From NCBI GenBank assembly GCA_004194705.1, contig SADC01001305.1, positions 62,001 to 126,000 of the forward strand: a DNA stretch of 64,000 nt. Reading direction: 5' to 3'. The notes below the pieces were generated by a model, which ran no database searches, had not been told where the DNA came from, and worked only from the letters and a program-made list of their open reading frames with translations. This stretch comes from Ditylenchus dipsaci. Lineage: Eukaryota > Nematoda > Chromadorea > Rhabditida > Anguinidae. Below are positions 45,614 through 55,990 of this stretch, piece after piece. Within the stretch, counting starts at the first letter, position 1. Every line of letters begins with the position of its first letter. Made by a program: the position numbers and the translations under genes.

Positions 45614-46969
45614 ATGATTAAGAACAAATTCCTTTGCACCTTTTTCATTTTCCCATCTCTAACCAAGTTCGTTTCAAGTATTCAAGTTTCTTCCAACCAC
45701 TTGCCCTTAACCAACTGGGCTGGAAATGTGCATTTCTCCACCGCTAATATTTTCTATCCATCTACGGTGCAAGATGTTCAGCAAATAGTTGCACAACACC
45801 GAAAAGTCAAGGTAGTAGGGGACCGTCACTCCTTCAACCGAAATGGCGATAGTCACGAGTGCCTAATTTCACTTAAAGAGATATAATATATAAACTGCTT
45901 TTGAAAAAGATATTATGACCAAAAGGTTGTGGTTGAAGGGGCATTACCTACGGCAAACTTGGCGAGTATCTGCACCACAATGGTTTTGCACTGCACAATC
46001 TGGCTTCACTTCCTCAAATCACGGTAGCTGGAGCCATATCTACCGGTGCGCATGGTTCTGGTACAAGAAATGGCAACTTGGCAAGCATTGTTACTGCCTT
46101 AGAAGTGGTCCTTGCTAATGGTACTCTAATCCATATGGATGAGCGAGATCCTAGACTAAACGCTAGTATTGTTAGCGTAGGGTGTATTGGCGTGATCACC
46201 AAAGTCACTTTGAGAGTACAGCCCACTTACATGGTGCGCCAGGACATTTTTGTTAACCTTTCTATAACTGAAGTGATTGCCAACTTTCAAAAAATTATGC
46301 TTCAAGGCTACAGTGTGAGTCTTTGGCTGGACAAATTTATTAATGAAGTCTGGCTCAAAACTAGATTGAATGTACAAAACAAAATCAAACAAGAACCAGT
46401 TTGTTTGGCGCTAAGCTAGCCCCAAAGGCTATGTGCCAATCTTATGTAAAGCAATTACAGACAAAAGATGTAGTGACCACACCGGAGCTCCAGGTCCCTG
46501 GTGCGAACGTCTCCTACATGTGGTGAATGACAAAGAGGTAGAGTTTGGCAAAGGCAACCTTCAGACTGAATATTTTTTGCCTATTGAGCATGGAGCTGAA
46601 GCTGTGAAAGCTCTATATGACCTGGAATGGCCCAGATTTAAACAAAATGGCCTTTTTCTAAGTAGTGAGATAAGGTCAGTGGCTGCAGATGAGTTATGGC
46701 TGAGCCCAGCTTATAAAAAAGACTGTGCTGTGTTTCATTTTACTTGGAGTTTGGATGAAAAAGCGTTGCTGGAAGTATTGCCGGAGGTCGAGCAAGCATT
46801 GGCTCCGTTTGGTGCCATACCTCATTGGGCTAAAATATTTACTATGGGACCAGAGGTGCTTGCTAAGAGACACAAGAAGTTAGCTGAGTTCAAGAACCTT
46901 GTGCTCAAACAGTTCGATCCAACAGAAAAATTTATGAATACATTTTCTAAAAGTGTTTTTAATTTATAA
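45614..46969 (+). pseudogene. Alditol/xylitol oxidase-like FAD enzyme (gulonolactone oxidase superfamily), broken
   Basis: The N-terminus (MIKNKFLCTFFIF) is hydrophobic, signal-like. Then WAGNVHFS, VKVVGDRHSFN (His that carries FAD covalently in this family), HNLASLPQITVAGAISTGAH and GSGTRNGNL in the PCMH FAD domain, and C-terminal GAPGPWCERL, LQTEYFLPIEH, HWAKIF and FDPTEKFMNTF. These resemble bacterial alditol/xylitol oxidases more than animal GULO. No intron interrupts 1.36 kb, unlike the neighbours. Breaks: in-frame TAA (45884-45886) and TGA (45902-45904), a one-base loss near 45938 in GGGG, and a compensating shift between about 46405 and 46435. The indels could be consensus errors, but two stops argue for a pseudogene. 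Stop TAA 46967-46969. Confidence 0.8.
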
Positions 46970-47194
46970 TTGTTAAAAATGTGTAAATGAAATATTAAAA
47001 ATTAACAAATTGCATTCCTGAATGCAAGAATATGCTTAACTAAAATTTTCAGCAATCCCACCTTTTCTAGATTTGTAAGTCTATGAAAAAAGGTACGTTT
47101 TCAATGCTTTTTTGGCGCAAATTACGTTTTGCCTGATTATCTCAAATTCTTTCATCTTTTTTAAAAATTGAAGCCTACCGATTCCAGTTTCTAA

Positions 47195-47610
47195 CGACCA
47201 TACTTGCGGGCTGCCGGCGCTCTGCCGGCGGCCCGCCACTGAAAATTGGCGATTTTACATAGCCGGCGGAGGCGGCAAAATTTTTGATGCATCGGCGGCG
47301 AGGTATAGATCCAATTTTCATACATTTTGATTTTTATAAGTAACAATGAACAGTTAAACATGTGTACAAATGTATATAAAAGGTAAAATTCTAGAGTAAA
47401 ATAAAGCATTCTTATTGCAAGACAAAAATTTACAAATAACACGTATTTTCCTGGTGGTCCGCTTTTCGCCGGCGGACCGTCGGGAAAAATCGGTACTTAT
47501 AAAGCGCCGGCGCTAGCGATGAAATTTTAAAAATGACGCCGGCGGCGTTCATTTTCGATAACCCCCAGCGGCGGCGGAGGCGCTTATTATTTTTTGGGGA
47601 ACGAGCAAGT
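47195..47610. repeat. GC-rich foldback of GCCGGCGG units
   Basis: GCGGGCTGCCGGCGCTC and CCGGCGGAGGCGGC on the left face GTCCGCTTTTCGCCGGCGGA, GACGCCGGCGGCGTTC and GGCGGCGGAGGCGC on the right; ACTTGC and GCAAGT close the ends. It stands out in base composition from the 65-70% AT surroundings. ORFs here are artefacts. Confidence 0.55.
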
Positions 47611-47917
47611 ACGCTATTATTTGTTGCATTATCTAGCAAAAAAGTAACACGATAATTTAAAAAATTTTTGGCTGAAAAGATGCAAAATTAAGAAATGTAC
47701 TGGTGTTCCTGAGTGCTTTATTTCGGGAAGCCACAGTTCGGCGAATTTCCAAGAAAAGGTCGCCGAATTTGAGGCTATCATACTCAGCATATTGTAGGCT
47801 TTCGTTGAGCTCAAACACTCAATTCATAATTTTCCGAGGGGTCGAGATGATAGTAATAGAAGGAAAAAATTACAAAACTTCTCTTTTAATTTTTTTACAG
47901 ATCATGCAACAAAAGAT

Positions 47918-48205
47918 ATGTCCTTAGAAACTAGAATCACAGGGCTACCCGATAATGTTATGACTTCAAAAAATCAAAAAACTAAGGATTATGAGTCAAA
48001 ACTGAAATTTGCGCCAGAAAAAAAACTTAATTTGCCCCAAAAAAGTATTTTCTTAAAAGGCCCCAGATGTCGCCCAGAAGAAAAGATCACTATAAACACC
48101 CTGAAGTTTGCCATGATTCGGCCGATAGGTGATGCACTGAAGAGTGGGCAGGTCAAAAAAGCTGGTTATATGTGTCATGTTCGCGCATCTTTAATTCATT
48201 TCTAG
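47918..48205 (+). CDS. Hypothetical 95-aa basic protein
   Basis: Open from ATG 47918 to TAG 48203-48205, immediately after a TTTTTTACAG acceptor at 47900. It may therefore be a last exon whose frame starts upstream with DHATKD. The product is lysine-rich (KNQKTKDYESKLKF, PEKKLNLPQKS) with a CR..EE.I segment and ends CHVRASLIHF. No domain recognised. It converges with GHITM 150 bp downstream. No clear donor or first exon was found upstream, where the GC-rich foldback lies. Confidence 0.35.
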   Translation: MSLETRITGLPDNVMTSKNQKTKDYESKLKFAPEKKLNLPQKSIFLKGPRCRPEEKITINTLKFAMIRPIGDALKSGQVKKAGYMCHVRASLIHF

Positions 48206-48352
48206 TGCTTTTTAAGTCCATAACCAATAAAAAACAAGTCTTTACTAAACATTACTATCTTCATCCAAAGGTGCGCTTCAAAATAATTTGATGCAACTTA
48301 ATTAATTAATTTATTTGCATAGTGTTGCTAATTATCAATTTATACAAGCCTT

Positions 48353-50915
48353 TTAAAAGTGTTCTCCTGGTTGCATGAAAATCCCTAGATTGAAGGTGTC
48401 CATGAAGAATGAGAGTTGTCTAAAAAAAGTCTTTGTCTATTTAGGATAGTATCAATGGACTTACGCATTAATAGGGTCGTATCCACGGTCAGTCATATGC
48501 ATATCTTCTCGAGCTTTAGCTTGGTTTTCACCAGTAGGTTTGCCATGCGAAGGCATAGTGAGTGCCATGTTGGTCACTCTCTGGTTGTTGTACAAAATAA
48601 AAGCCGAAAAGGCTAGCACAAGAGCGGCGACCACGGCTTGGTGCATACCTGCAAAGTTACCGCAAAATTAGTTTAAGGAACTTAAGAGTAAAAAGGCTGA
48701 AAGATTTTACCTGCAGAGAGTACTGCCTGTGGAGGGAAGTAGAGCCTTCCAAGATTGGCCACCATAATTGTTCCTAGAGCCATACCCACCGGTCCAGATA
48801 TCTTCATGTAGTGGTCAGAAGGAGCAAACATGCCCACCATAGCAAAGCCTAAGCAATACACTATCTTAACCAAAACTTATTTCAACAAGTATAAAGACCA
48901 GCAATGGCTCCAGCGGCATACCACAGGGCGCGAAACAACGGTGCTCCACCGATCACACACAACGGAGCCATAACTGCACCCATTACACCGTAGTGGGCAG
49001 CCCAAGCAAAATGTTTAGGAATTGCGTGCTCATACTTTAAGTTGCGAGTCAACCACCCACTGCCCACGGCCATAGCTCCAGCCAAAACCCACATCTTAAA
49101 AAGGTGGTTAGGAATGTGAATAGATATGAAAATAAGTGTATCATTTATTAGAAAGCCTACCCAAACAGAGCCACTGTGAGTCATTTTGGTAAGCAACTGA
49201 GATCGAGCAGTGACCATGGCAGGAACAACTGTGACTGGAAGGGACAGAGCCAAATAGGTATAGGTCAGGTTCAAACGTTCACGTACATAGTCTGGCCAAA
49301 GACTAAATATATCTAGTTTGTTTTTCAAAAACTTCAAAAATTTATGCAAATTATGGTCTCTTTATACTGTACGAGTTTTCGAAAAGCTCTACTGGTTTGC
49401 AGGGAGTCTTTTTAGTCTTCGGATGGTTGAACTATTGAAAAATTTACCAAAAAGTTCGTCCCCTCTTTTTCAAAAAAGATTATGGACTTATGCTTTTTCT
49501 CAAGATTTCATGGCCGTTCTTCAAGTTTGACTGTTTATTTTAAAGCCAAGATTCTCATCTACAAAATGAGCACCTTACCGGAAGACATAAAGTCTCTAGA
49601 TAAAGCACAATGCCACAAGAGTGTTTTTCGAAAAAAAAGAAAGAAATTTGCGGGCAACCTATTACTATATAAATGGATAATATTTCTTTTTGCCCATAGA
49701 ATACTCGTTTTTTGGCCATAGATTTATTCTTTTTGCCCACAGATTTTTTTGCCTATCAATTTTAAATTTTGAGGAAATTCAAATTTTTTGGTCAGAAAAT
49801 GACTTGGATAGCTTAGAATCCCACCCCAGAGTGGCAAAAGCCCCTGAAACTCGGTTTTTGGGGGTTCACTAAAGAGGGGGGGGGGTAAACTTTTTACGAA
49901 AAATCGATTTAGCGTATCAGATTTCGGGTCCGATGGGCTCAATCGCTTAGAATTTCAACCTGAACCACTCAAAACCACCAAAACCTAAAATTCTGAGCGA
50001 TTGAGCCCATCGGACCCGAAATATGATACGCCAAATTGATTTTTCGTAAAAAGTTTGCCCCCCCCCCTTTTAGTAAACCCCAAAAAACCATGTTTCAGGA
50101 GCTTTTGGCCACTCTGGGGTGATATTCTGAGCGATCCAAGTCATTTTCTGACCAAAAAATTTAAATTTCCGAAAATTTTTAAAATCTATGTGCAAAAAGA
50201 ATTAATTTATGGGCAAAAAAATAAATCTATGGGCAAAAACGAGTATTCTATGGGCAAAAAGAATTACCACCCTATATAAATATTCAAAAATGTTAATACT
50301 AAACAAAAATTCTAATAGAAGGGTGGAAATTTGTTTAAGAATTCTGCAATTTTCATTACATGATATTAATTTACTGGATTTTACAGAATGCAGTAAAATA
50401 AATTTCTGATAGGAAGTATGCTTAGCACCCCAGTATAAGTAAAATTACCTGAGATTTTCTCCCACTTGTCCAGTTTGTTTCTGAGTAAGGGTATAGCCAT
50501 AGTAGCAGAGAGCAGTAATGCCGGCAGCACAGCCAGCTATCATTGCGATAGTCTCATTTTAGTGACTGGAAATGATTAATATGTGCTAACTATATTTTTA
50601 CAATAAATTTTGCCTTTTACCAATAATACAGATCCTTTGATTTTTTAATCCCAAATAAAGACATACCAGGGCCAGCATTTGGTCCAAACAGGGTTTGACG
50701 AATATTCAAACCAGATTCATTTTTCACCACATGTCTAGCTGCCTGAAAAATCTCGACATTTTATCCCACACCTTGAGAAAAATTAAAAAATCTACAAATT
50801 CTTGGGTGAAAGTTGAAGCTTTTTTGAAGCCCAGATTGGTTCTCAGAGTAGTAGCTACAGCTAACTTCTTGAGAGTTCCCACACAAGACACCTTGGAAGA
50901 CAAACGAGAGAGCAT
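48353..50915 (-). CDS. GHITM: Growth-hormone-inducible transmembrane protein, mitochondrial
   Basis: TMBIM5/MICS1 of the BAX-inhibitor-1 family, an inner mitochondrial membrane protein affecting cristae and ion exchange. Exons 50915-50796, 50742-50667, 50565-50449, 49302-48887, 48848-48711, 48648-48465 and 48419-48353 give about 372 aa (human 345). The first exon looks like a mitochondrial presequence (MLSRLSSKVSCVGTLKKLAV). Landmarks: GITALCYYGYTL, LWPDYVRERLNLTYTYLALS, KHFAWAAHYGVMGAVMAPL, GGAPLFRALWYAAGAIAGL, MFAPSDHYMKISGPVGMALG and YDPINAQLSFFMDTFNL. Exon 50565-50449 is 117 nt where 118 are needed. The slip maps to a four-A run (50557-50560) and is most likely a consensus error. Intron 4 (48849-48886) is only 38 nt; intron 3 holds a foldback element. 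Confidence 0.93.
49680..50272. mobile_element. Foldback in GHITM intron 3: TTTTTGCCCATAGA arms, shared core
   Basis: Outer units TTTTTGCCCATAGAATACTC and TTTTTGGCCATAGATTTATT are mirrored by TAAATCTATGGGCAAAAACG and GAGTATTCTATGGGCAAAAA. The core (49810-50145) pairs on itself and matches the cores at 25660-25995 and 40270-40512 (TCAGATTTCGGGTCCGATGG, AATCCCACCCC, GTTTTTGGGGG). Confidence 0.75.
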
Positions 50916-51429
50916 TTTGAAAATTCTAAAACTATTTTAAATGGGTTCGGTTTCAAACCTAATATAAAAATTTAGTAAATTTTGCTTGCTAAATATTAAA
51001 AAGAGGATTTTAGTGAAATGATCAAAACAAACCCTAGTGTTTTTGCAAGTAAACATTTTTGTTTTGCAGTAGTATACGGAGGCCTGAAAAAGTCCAGAGA
51101 TCGGGCACGTAAACAAGTATTCTAGCTGCAAGGATAAGGCATCATAAACCTGCGCTCGATAATATTTGCTTTTTAAGAACTTCTTTAGAAATATTTTTTT
51201 CAAAGTTTTGGCATTAAAATTTTATGCCAAAAAAGAGAGTAAGGTACTAATGTAGGTAATTAATGAAAGGTGATACATAACATATGCCTTCATAACAGTA
51301 CTATACAAAACAAGGATTCTGGGCCAGCTATTCATGATATTTTCATTTGAAAAAAAACAGTCAAAATACAGAAAAACATGAATTGGTTTGACAATTTAGC
51401 AATTTTTTTATAAAATGGATGAAGTAAAA

Positions 51430-51674
51430 GTATGTACTGTATTTCTCTCATTGTCGCCCACTCCCTCCTGAAACCCGATTAAAGAATAAGTCCCCCTCTC
51501 CTGGTTCAAAAACAAGCAAGCCCTAGATTTTATCAACCGCCTCATCAACCGTTTGATTTGCTCAACCGGTTGATCGCAATTTTCAGTAATCAACCTACGT
51601 CCATCATCAACCGGTTGACGAAATGATCAATAGGTGGGTTAATTTTGGTCAAAATTTTTATTTATTTTCATTGG
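51430..51674. repeat. CAACCGGTTGAT minisatellite left of the LTR element
   Basis: Repeats of TCAACCG(G/C)TTGA in both orientations continue into the start of the adjacent LTR-like repeat, which blurs its 5' boundary. A single TGTATTTCTCTCATTGTCGC MITE-type end lies at 51434. 50940-51430 holds no gene. Confidence 0.5.
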
Positions 51675-53014
51675 TTGATCAACGGGTTGGTGGAAAATTT
51701 CGGGTAACCAGCAGTTCGTTATTCTGGTTGATCAACCAGTTGATAACGTTGATCAACCGGTGGCCCACTGATGAGTCAACCGGTTGATGATGCCCGTCAA
51801 TCGGCCAAGACTGATACCTAATTCTAGCTAATGAGATGAGCTACAAAATGGGTGATAACTTGATCAAGAAGAGTTTTTTAATAAGCAGGTAAACAATGCA
51901 GTCAGGTAGGTCATCAATTAGAAGATGTGTGATATTTTGGCTAGCTTTCTTACTAATCTAGAGATTTGTATAATATCGCATATTTCACGCTTCCTTTTTT
52001 CAATTTTTTCAATGAAAGTCTGACATTGCGCTAGTTCTCTTATAAGGTGTAGTGTAGCTCCCAGGGGGCTAGAGGGTTCCGCCTCTAGCCACCCTGACAG
52101 CTACACTAGGCAGGCCACCAGCTATTTAAAGGCGTGTCGAAGCACAGCATAGTCAGTTGGTTGGGGAGGGGATCGGGTATAGTGGAAGCGAGGGTTCTCG
52201 CCCCTCGCTGGCAACTATCCCCCGTGACGACCTCTGCCGGGTTTCGACATGCCCTTGATGTGTAATTACAACTGTCTTATATCATGTCAACCTAATAAAC
52301 GTTTCTTTTTATTTATTGCTGTTACTCCCCGGGCCCTTGACGACACCCCCCCCCCCACTACAAAGGGAACAACCGTAACTATAAAATGAAAACCATTTAA
52401 ATTCTTACAATCAACCCTCGATTTAATGTCCACCCGACTTAGCGTCACCCTAGGTTTAACGTTGCCTCAGGGCTAGTCTCGGCCCAGCCTTTGAAGGTGA
52501 TGTTAAATCGAGGGTTGACTTTTCATGTTTTTCGGTTAACTGAATACGAAAAGCATCCTAATAGCTGTCTCTAAATTGACCACAAAATTTCATTTTCGTA
52601 TGCCTCGGTCAATCAAGTGGCCTTGTTTTAAAGTGGTCGAGGACTCGATAAAATTAGTTTTCGATGTTTTGAAAAAAGCTGAAATCTGCGTTTTTTTCTT
52701 TCCGAATTTTTTCGATTTTTAGTCATTTTTCAAAAGAGTCGCTTTTTTCGTAAACATGTCTAAACACTCTCACATTGAAAAATTGTTTTCTTAAGTGTAT
52801 ACAAATATTAATAAATTAAGTCGATTCCTAATTATATAAAAGCTATAATAAACATATTCCGAAAACTAGGTTTTTAGTGCGTTTGCTTTTCTTACAAATG
52901 ATATATGAAACTTTTCTGGATTAATTTAAATAACAGCCATTGAATTCGAAAAATTCTGAGGTTATTTTGATATTTTCATCAGTTGAAGTTGAAGTTGTAT
53001 TTAGTGTTGAGTGC
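51671..53014 (+). mobile_element. 5' LTR-like direct repeat (1344 bp)
   Basis: Matches 57111-58457 over its whole length. I count about five substitutions plus one six-base difference; the other differences are homopolymer lengths. It contains a TATA-like CTATTTAAAGG at 52122 and AATAAA at 52294, spaced like a U3-R promoter and poly(A) signal. A CAGTC-type MITE (52408-52520) sits inside both copies, so it was present before the repeat was duplicated. A possible primer site (TGGTCGAAAGCGACG, 53023) lies 8 nt after the end. No clear TG..CA ends or target duplication could be fixed. Confidence 0.7.
52122..52299 (+). promoter_or_regulatory. TATA-like box and poly(A) signal of the LTR
   Basis: CTATTTAAAGGCGTG at 52122 and AATAAACGTTTC at 52294 lie 170 bp apart, as in an LTR where transcription starts just after the first and ends just after the second. 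Both are identical in the second copy (57553 and 57728). Confidence 0.5.
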
Positions 53015-53539
53015 AAATTTAGTGGTCGAAAGCGACGAAAAGTGGCTAACAAAAACCCTGATCACGCCTAAGTATGCATTCCATGGCAAAGAGTGCACAA
53101 ACCAGAGTAATTATATACTCACGTTTTGGTCTTTTGGGCTTCTCTATGGTTGGCTTTTAAAGTCGGATATGGGAGATATGTCGACGTGCGACCCGTCGGC
53201 GGTTCATCTATTAAGCGATTCGGTACTTTTGTTTATGACCCTCTCCCAGCGAGCGCCTATTGCACTCACGAAAAATTCGACATTGAACTGACGGCGGAAC
53301 TAACAGGAAAAATTGTCTTGTTTAAAACAGTAAATATGGGATTCGCATTTGAAACCGCAGAACCCCTAGATTACGAAAAGGCTTGTGTACCTAAGGCTGC
53401 CCGGAAACTCACAAACAATGCTTTTGTGCAGCTATTTGACTCGAAAGAGACCGAAAAGGTTACACACAAGTATAGGGTAAAAAGGGGCACCAATTTAAAA
53501 GCCGTACCCACCCGGCACCTACAATATTACGGACAGTAG
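53015..53539 (+). pseudogene. Element ORF, N-terminal part, unrecognised
   Basis: Two overlapping frames continue each other: one reads WLTKTLITPKYAFHGKECTN from the LTR edge, the next (from about 53126) reads VDVRPVGGSSIKRFGTFVY, FDIELTAELTGKIVLFK and KAARKLTNNAFVQLF to TAG 53537-53539. Frame changes occur near 53120 and again near 53540, where the downstream threonine-rich frame takes over. No gag, protease or polymerase motif was recognised. Whether the shifts are decay or consensus error cannot be told from one copy. Confidence 0.4.
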
Positions 53540-53663
53540 GGAGGCTAGGCGAAACGACTACCGAGTCAGTAACAACCCTAGGTTGAAAGTCGTTCAGAAG
53601 TTAAATCCGACCACCACTAAATTGCCTTATATAAATGAGACTACGACGACCACACACAACGCG

Positions 53664-53730
53664 ATAACGACAAATATGACACAAAAGTTGACAACGACGA
53701 CGAAGTCGCCGATAACCGAATACATTACTA
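53664..53730 (+). repeat. 67-bp direct repeat, left copy
   Basis: Identical to 53990-54056 (starts ATAACGACAAATATG, ends ATACATTACTA). The two copies immediately flank the MITE at 53731-53989, as a target duplication would, but are far longer than the 2-10 bp made by known DNA transposases. Confidence 0.85.
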
Positions 53731-53989
53731 ATGGCTCTATTCAGATCGGGGGGGGGGCACCTTATTTGCCTTGGTCCCCGCTGTTGTTTTTTCTTGTAAA
53801 ATGCCTTGGTCCCCCCTGTTGTTTTAACGGTGATCATGGTTGAGGTGATCACGTTAACCATAATCAGCTTGATCATCGCAATCACATTATCAATGTGACT
53901 ATAACAGACAAGGGGTACCAAGGCATTTTACAAGAAAAAACAACAGGGGGACCAAGGCAAAAGGTGCCCCCTCCGATCTGAACAGAGCC
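53731..53989. mobile_element. 259-bp hairpin MITE with ~70-bp TIRs
   Basis: GGCTCTATTCAGATCGG pairs with CCGATCTGAACAGAGCC. Inward, TTGCCTTGGTCC and TTTTTTCTTGTAAAATGCC pair with GGCATTTTACAAGAAAAAAC and GGGGGACCAAGGC. The left arm has a partial tandem copy (GCCTTGGTCCCCCCTGTTG). It carries no ORF. Its loop is itself palindromic (GGTGATCATGG / TGATCATCG). Confidence 0.8.
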
Positions 53990-54056
53990 ATAACGACAAA
54001 TATGACACAAAAGTTGACAACGACGACGAAGTCGCCGATAACCGAATACATTACTA
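53990..54056 (+). repeat. 67-bp direct repeat, right copy
   Basis: Identical to 53664-53730; see that entry. Confidence 0.85.
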
Positions 54057-54586
54057 CCGCAACTGCCAATATTACCGCAAAGAAGGAAATTTCGGTTGTT
54101 AAGACAGCAAACTACACGAAACTAAACATAGAATCAACAGTCAATTCGGAAGTGTTTGAGATACCAGTCCCCACCACAGTTAGATATGAGTTACGACACG
54201 AAAACAGGTTGAGAAACGAAAATTTCCCAAAACAAGTATTAAAGGGCGACGACCCGAAATTCGGTAAACTACAACAAGCGCCAAAAGTGGTAACAACCCC
54301 GCGTCCAGCGAAAACAACAAGACGATTAGAACCCATTGTCGAACCTACTATACCTACCACTACTACAACGGTTGAACCTAAAACCTCCGAAAGCAACGAC
54401 AAAATGTATAGTAACAACAAAGGCCCAACTAAATCAACCCCGCCTACGCTTTGGCGAAAATCCGAAAAATCAGCTACCGACCTGCGGCAAGAGGTAGGCG
54501 ACTACGATTCAAGGGAGTCGACAACCGAACCCGAAAACACACAAGAGTCGAGAACAATTACCGAAAACCACGACGTAGCCAACTAG

Positions 54587-55522
54587 TCAATTCCCGCAGG
54601 ATACTCCGACAATATTTGCCAACAGAATGTCAAACCATGTTGAACGTCACTTACCAAGCGTGTACAGAACTGGTTGAGTTTCCATTCAAGTTGTACTTCA
54701 ATGAACCTATTCAATCGATCAAAGAACTAACACGATCACACGACTTGCCGGAACCTTTCGACAGTAGTCGACTATGGTTGATAGTTTCATCTAGCGATAG
54801 TCACAGAGCCGAATCGCAACCAACAACTTTCATCAATACTACTGAAGCGGCCGAGATTTGCTCATTCGTTGAATATTTAAGACCAGGAGGCAACGACCTC
54901 AGCAATCTTGTTGTTATTTGCGCCTACGGATCTCAACACCGAGTTCTCTATCGACAATTTGCCATGAAAAACATCTGCGTTCCTTGCCACACCGTCGATT
55001 CGTTTATGGGACAGGAATCTGACATTGTAGTTATTTCGTTATCACGCACATCCAGAACGACCAAGGGTTTCTACGAGACGAATTTGTGAACGGCAAACAA
55101 GTGAATGAAAGGTTGAATGTTTTATTAACGCGCGCAAAAGAAGCAACAGTCATTTTCGGTCATAAAAATTTGTTTCAGTCATTATAAAACTAGGCAAAGT
55201 ATCCAAAGACAATAGCCTTTTTCAATTTCATCAATTTTGCGCGTCACACAAAGCAATTAAATACAGTCCGTTAACGCTTGTACGAGCAAATGACAACTTT
55301 ACAGACCTTCCACTGGTGGATGACTATGTGGACTATCTCCGAAATTGCCACTTGCCTGATTCATCAACATCGTCGCGAAAAAGATCGATGAGTCCGGCAC
55401 CCAATAAAAAAGTGGAATCAAAAAGCCAAAAGCTACGCAACATTTCCGTGAACAAAAAATTGGACACTGATGTCCAGCTTTCAATTTGTGTTTCAGCGAA
55501 ACTCACAAAAACTTACTTTTAA
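54587..55522 (+). pseudogene. UPF1-like SF1 helicase, C-terminal RecA domain only
   Basis: LNVTYQACTELVEFPFKLYF corresponds to the QYRMHP...FPS..FY block of UPF1/DNA2/NAM7 helicases. It is followed by LVVICAYGSQHRVL (motif IV), CHTVDSFMGQESDIVVISLS (motif V) and, after a one-base slip at AAGGG (55063-55067), NERLNVLLTRAKEATVIFGH (motif VI, with the LTRA arginine). A further slip near 55185 leads into a tail ending near 55522 with a basic SSRKRSMSPAPNKK segment. Walker A/B (motifs I and II) are absent: the RecA1 half appears to have been deleted at the junction with the Thr-rich ORF. It cannot be an active helicase. An LTR element carrying such a gene is unusual. Confidence 0.75.
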
Positions 55523-55990
55523 TTTTTTTTCGAAATTAAAACTTCAAAACTGCGCGGCACGGGGGCCCGGAATCGACCTAACCTAAGCCTAGACAAGTCT
55601 TATAGGCTAAGGGAACTCTACCTAACAAGAACTCCCCCTTGTTGATTTCGGCTCGTGCACAGCCTTTATACCCACATTACACTAATCATCATAAAAAGCA
55701 AAATACTCACCGATTCGCTCACAAGCACCTTAAAACAAAATCAGTTAGAGATCGTTTAATGATCAAGTATGGGTAGTCGACCAGTAGACACTATATACAG
55801 CCCTGTTTAATAGACTTTATTTTTCACAAAAACAATATTGATCAAATATAACATGAAAATCCTAGTCAACAAATTATTTTTCATTTGGCACATGATCTTA
55901 CACAGCTCGCTCCAACGGGACCCCTCCAAACACGGCCACGTCAACGGTGGCCCCACCGGCCTCAGCGGGGCGGTGTAGTCGACCTGTCAG

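Larger units (their letters stand above)
53545..54586 (+). pseudogene. Threonine-rich element ORF, interrupted by a MITE
   Basis: Open from about 53545 (REARRNDYRVSNNPRL) through a threonine-rich part (TTTTKSPITEYITT) to NHDVAN and TAG 54584-54586. N-x-S/T sequons and Thr/Pro runs (PTIPTTTTTVEP) suggest an extended, possibly glycosylated stalk, as in surface proteins or mucin-like linkers. The MITE at 53731-53989 splits it. Because the flanking 67-bp direct repeat restores the sequence, the uninterrupted frame can be read on both sides. Function unknown. Confidence 0.45.

Noticed and set aside
49318..49721. Plus-strand ORFs opposite GHITM intron 3
   Set aside because: They lie antisense to a well-supported gene in an intron rich in repeats, with no splice or domain support.
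54587..55522. Integrated nidovirus-like helicase
   Set aside because: The motifs fit cellular UPF1/DNA2/NAM7-type SF1 helicases (FP..LYF block, LTRAK) at least as well, and the LTR context gives no sign of an RNA virus origin.
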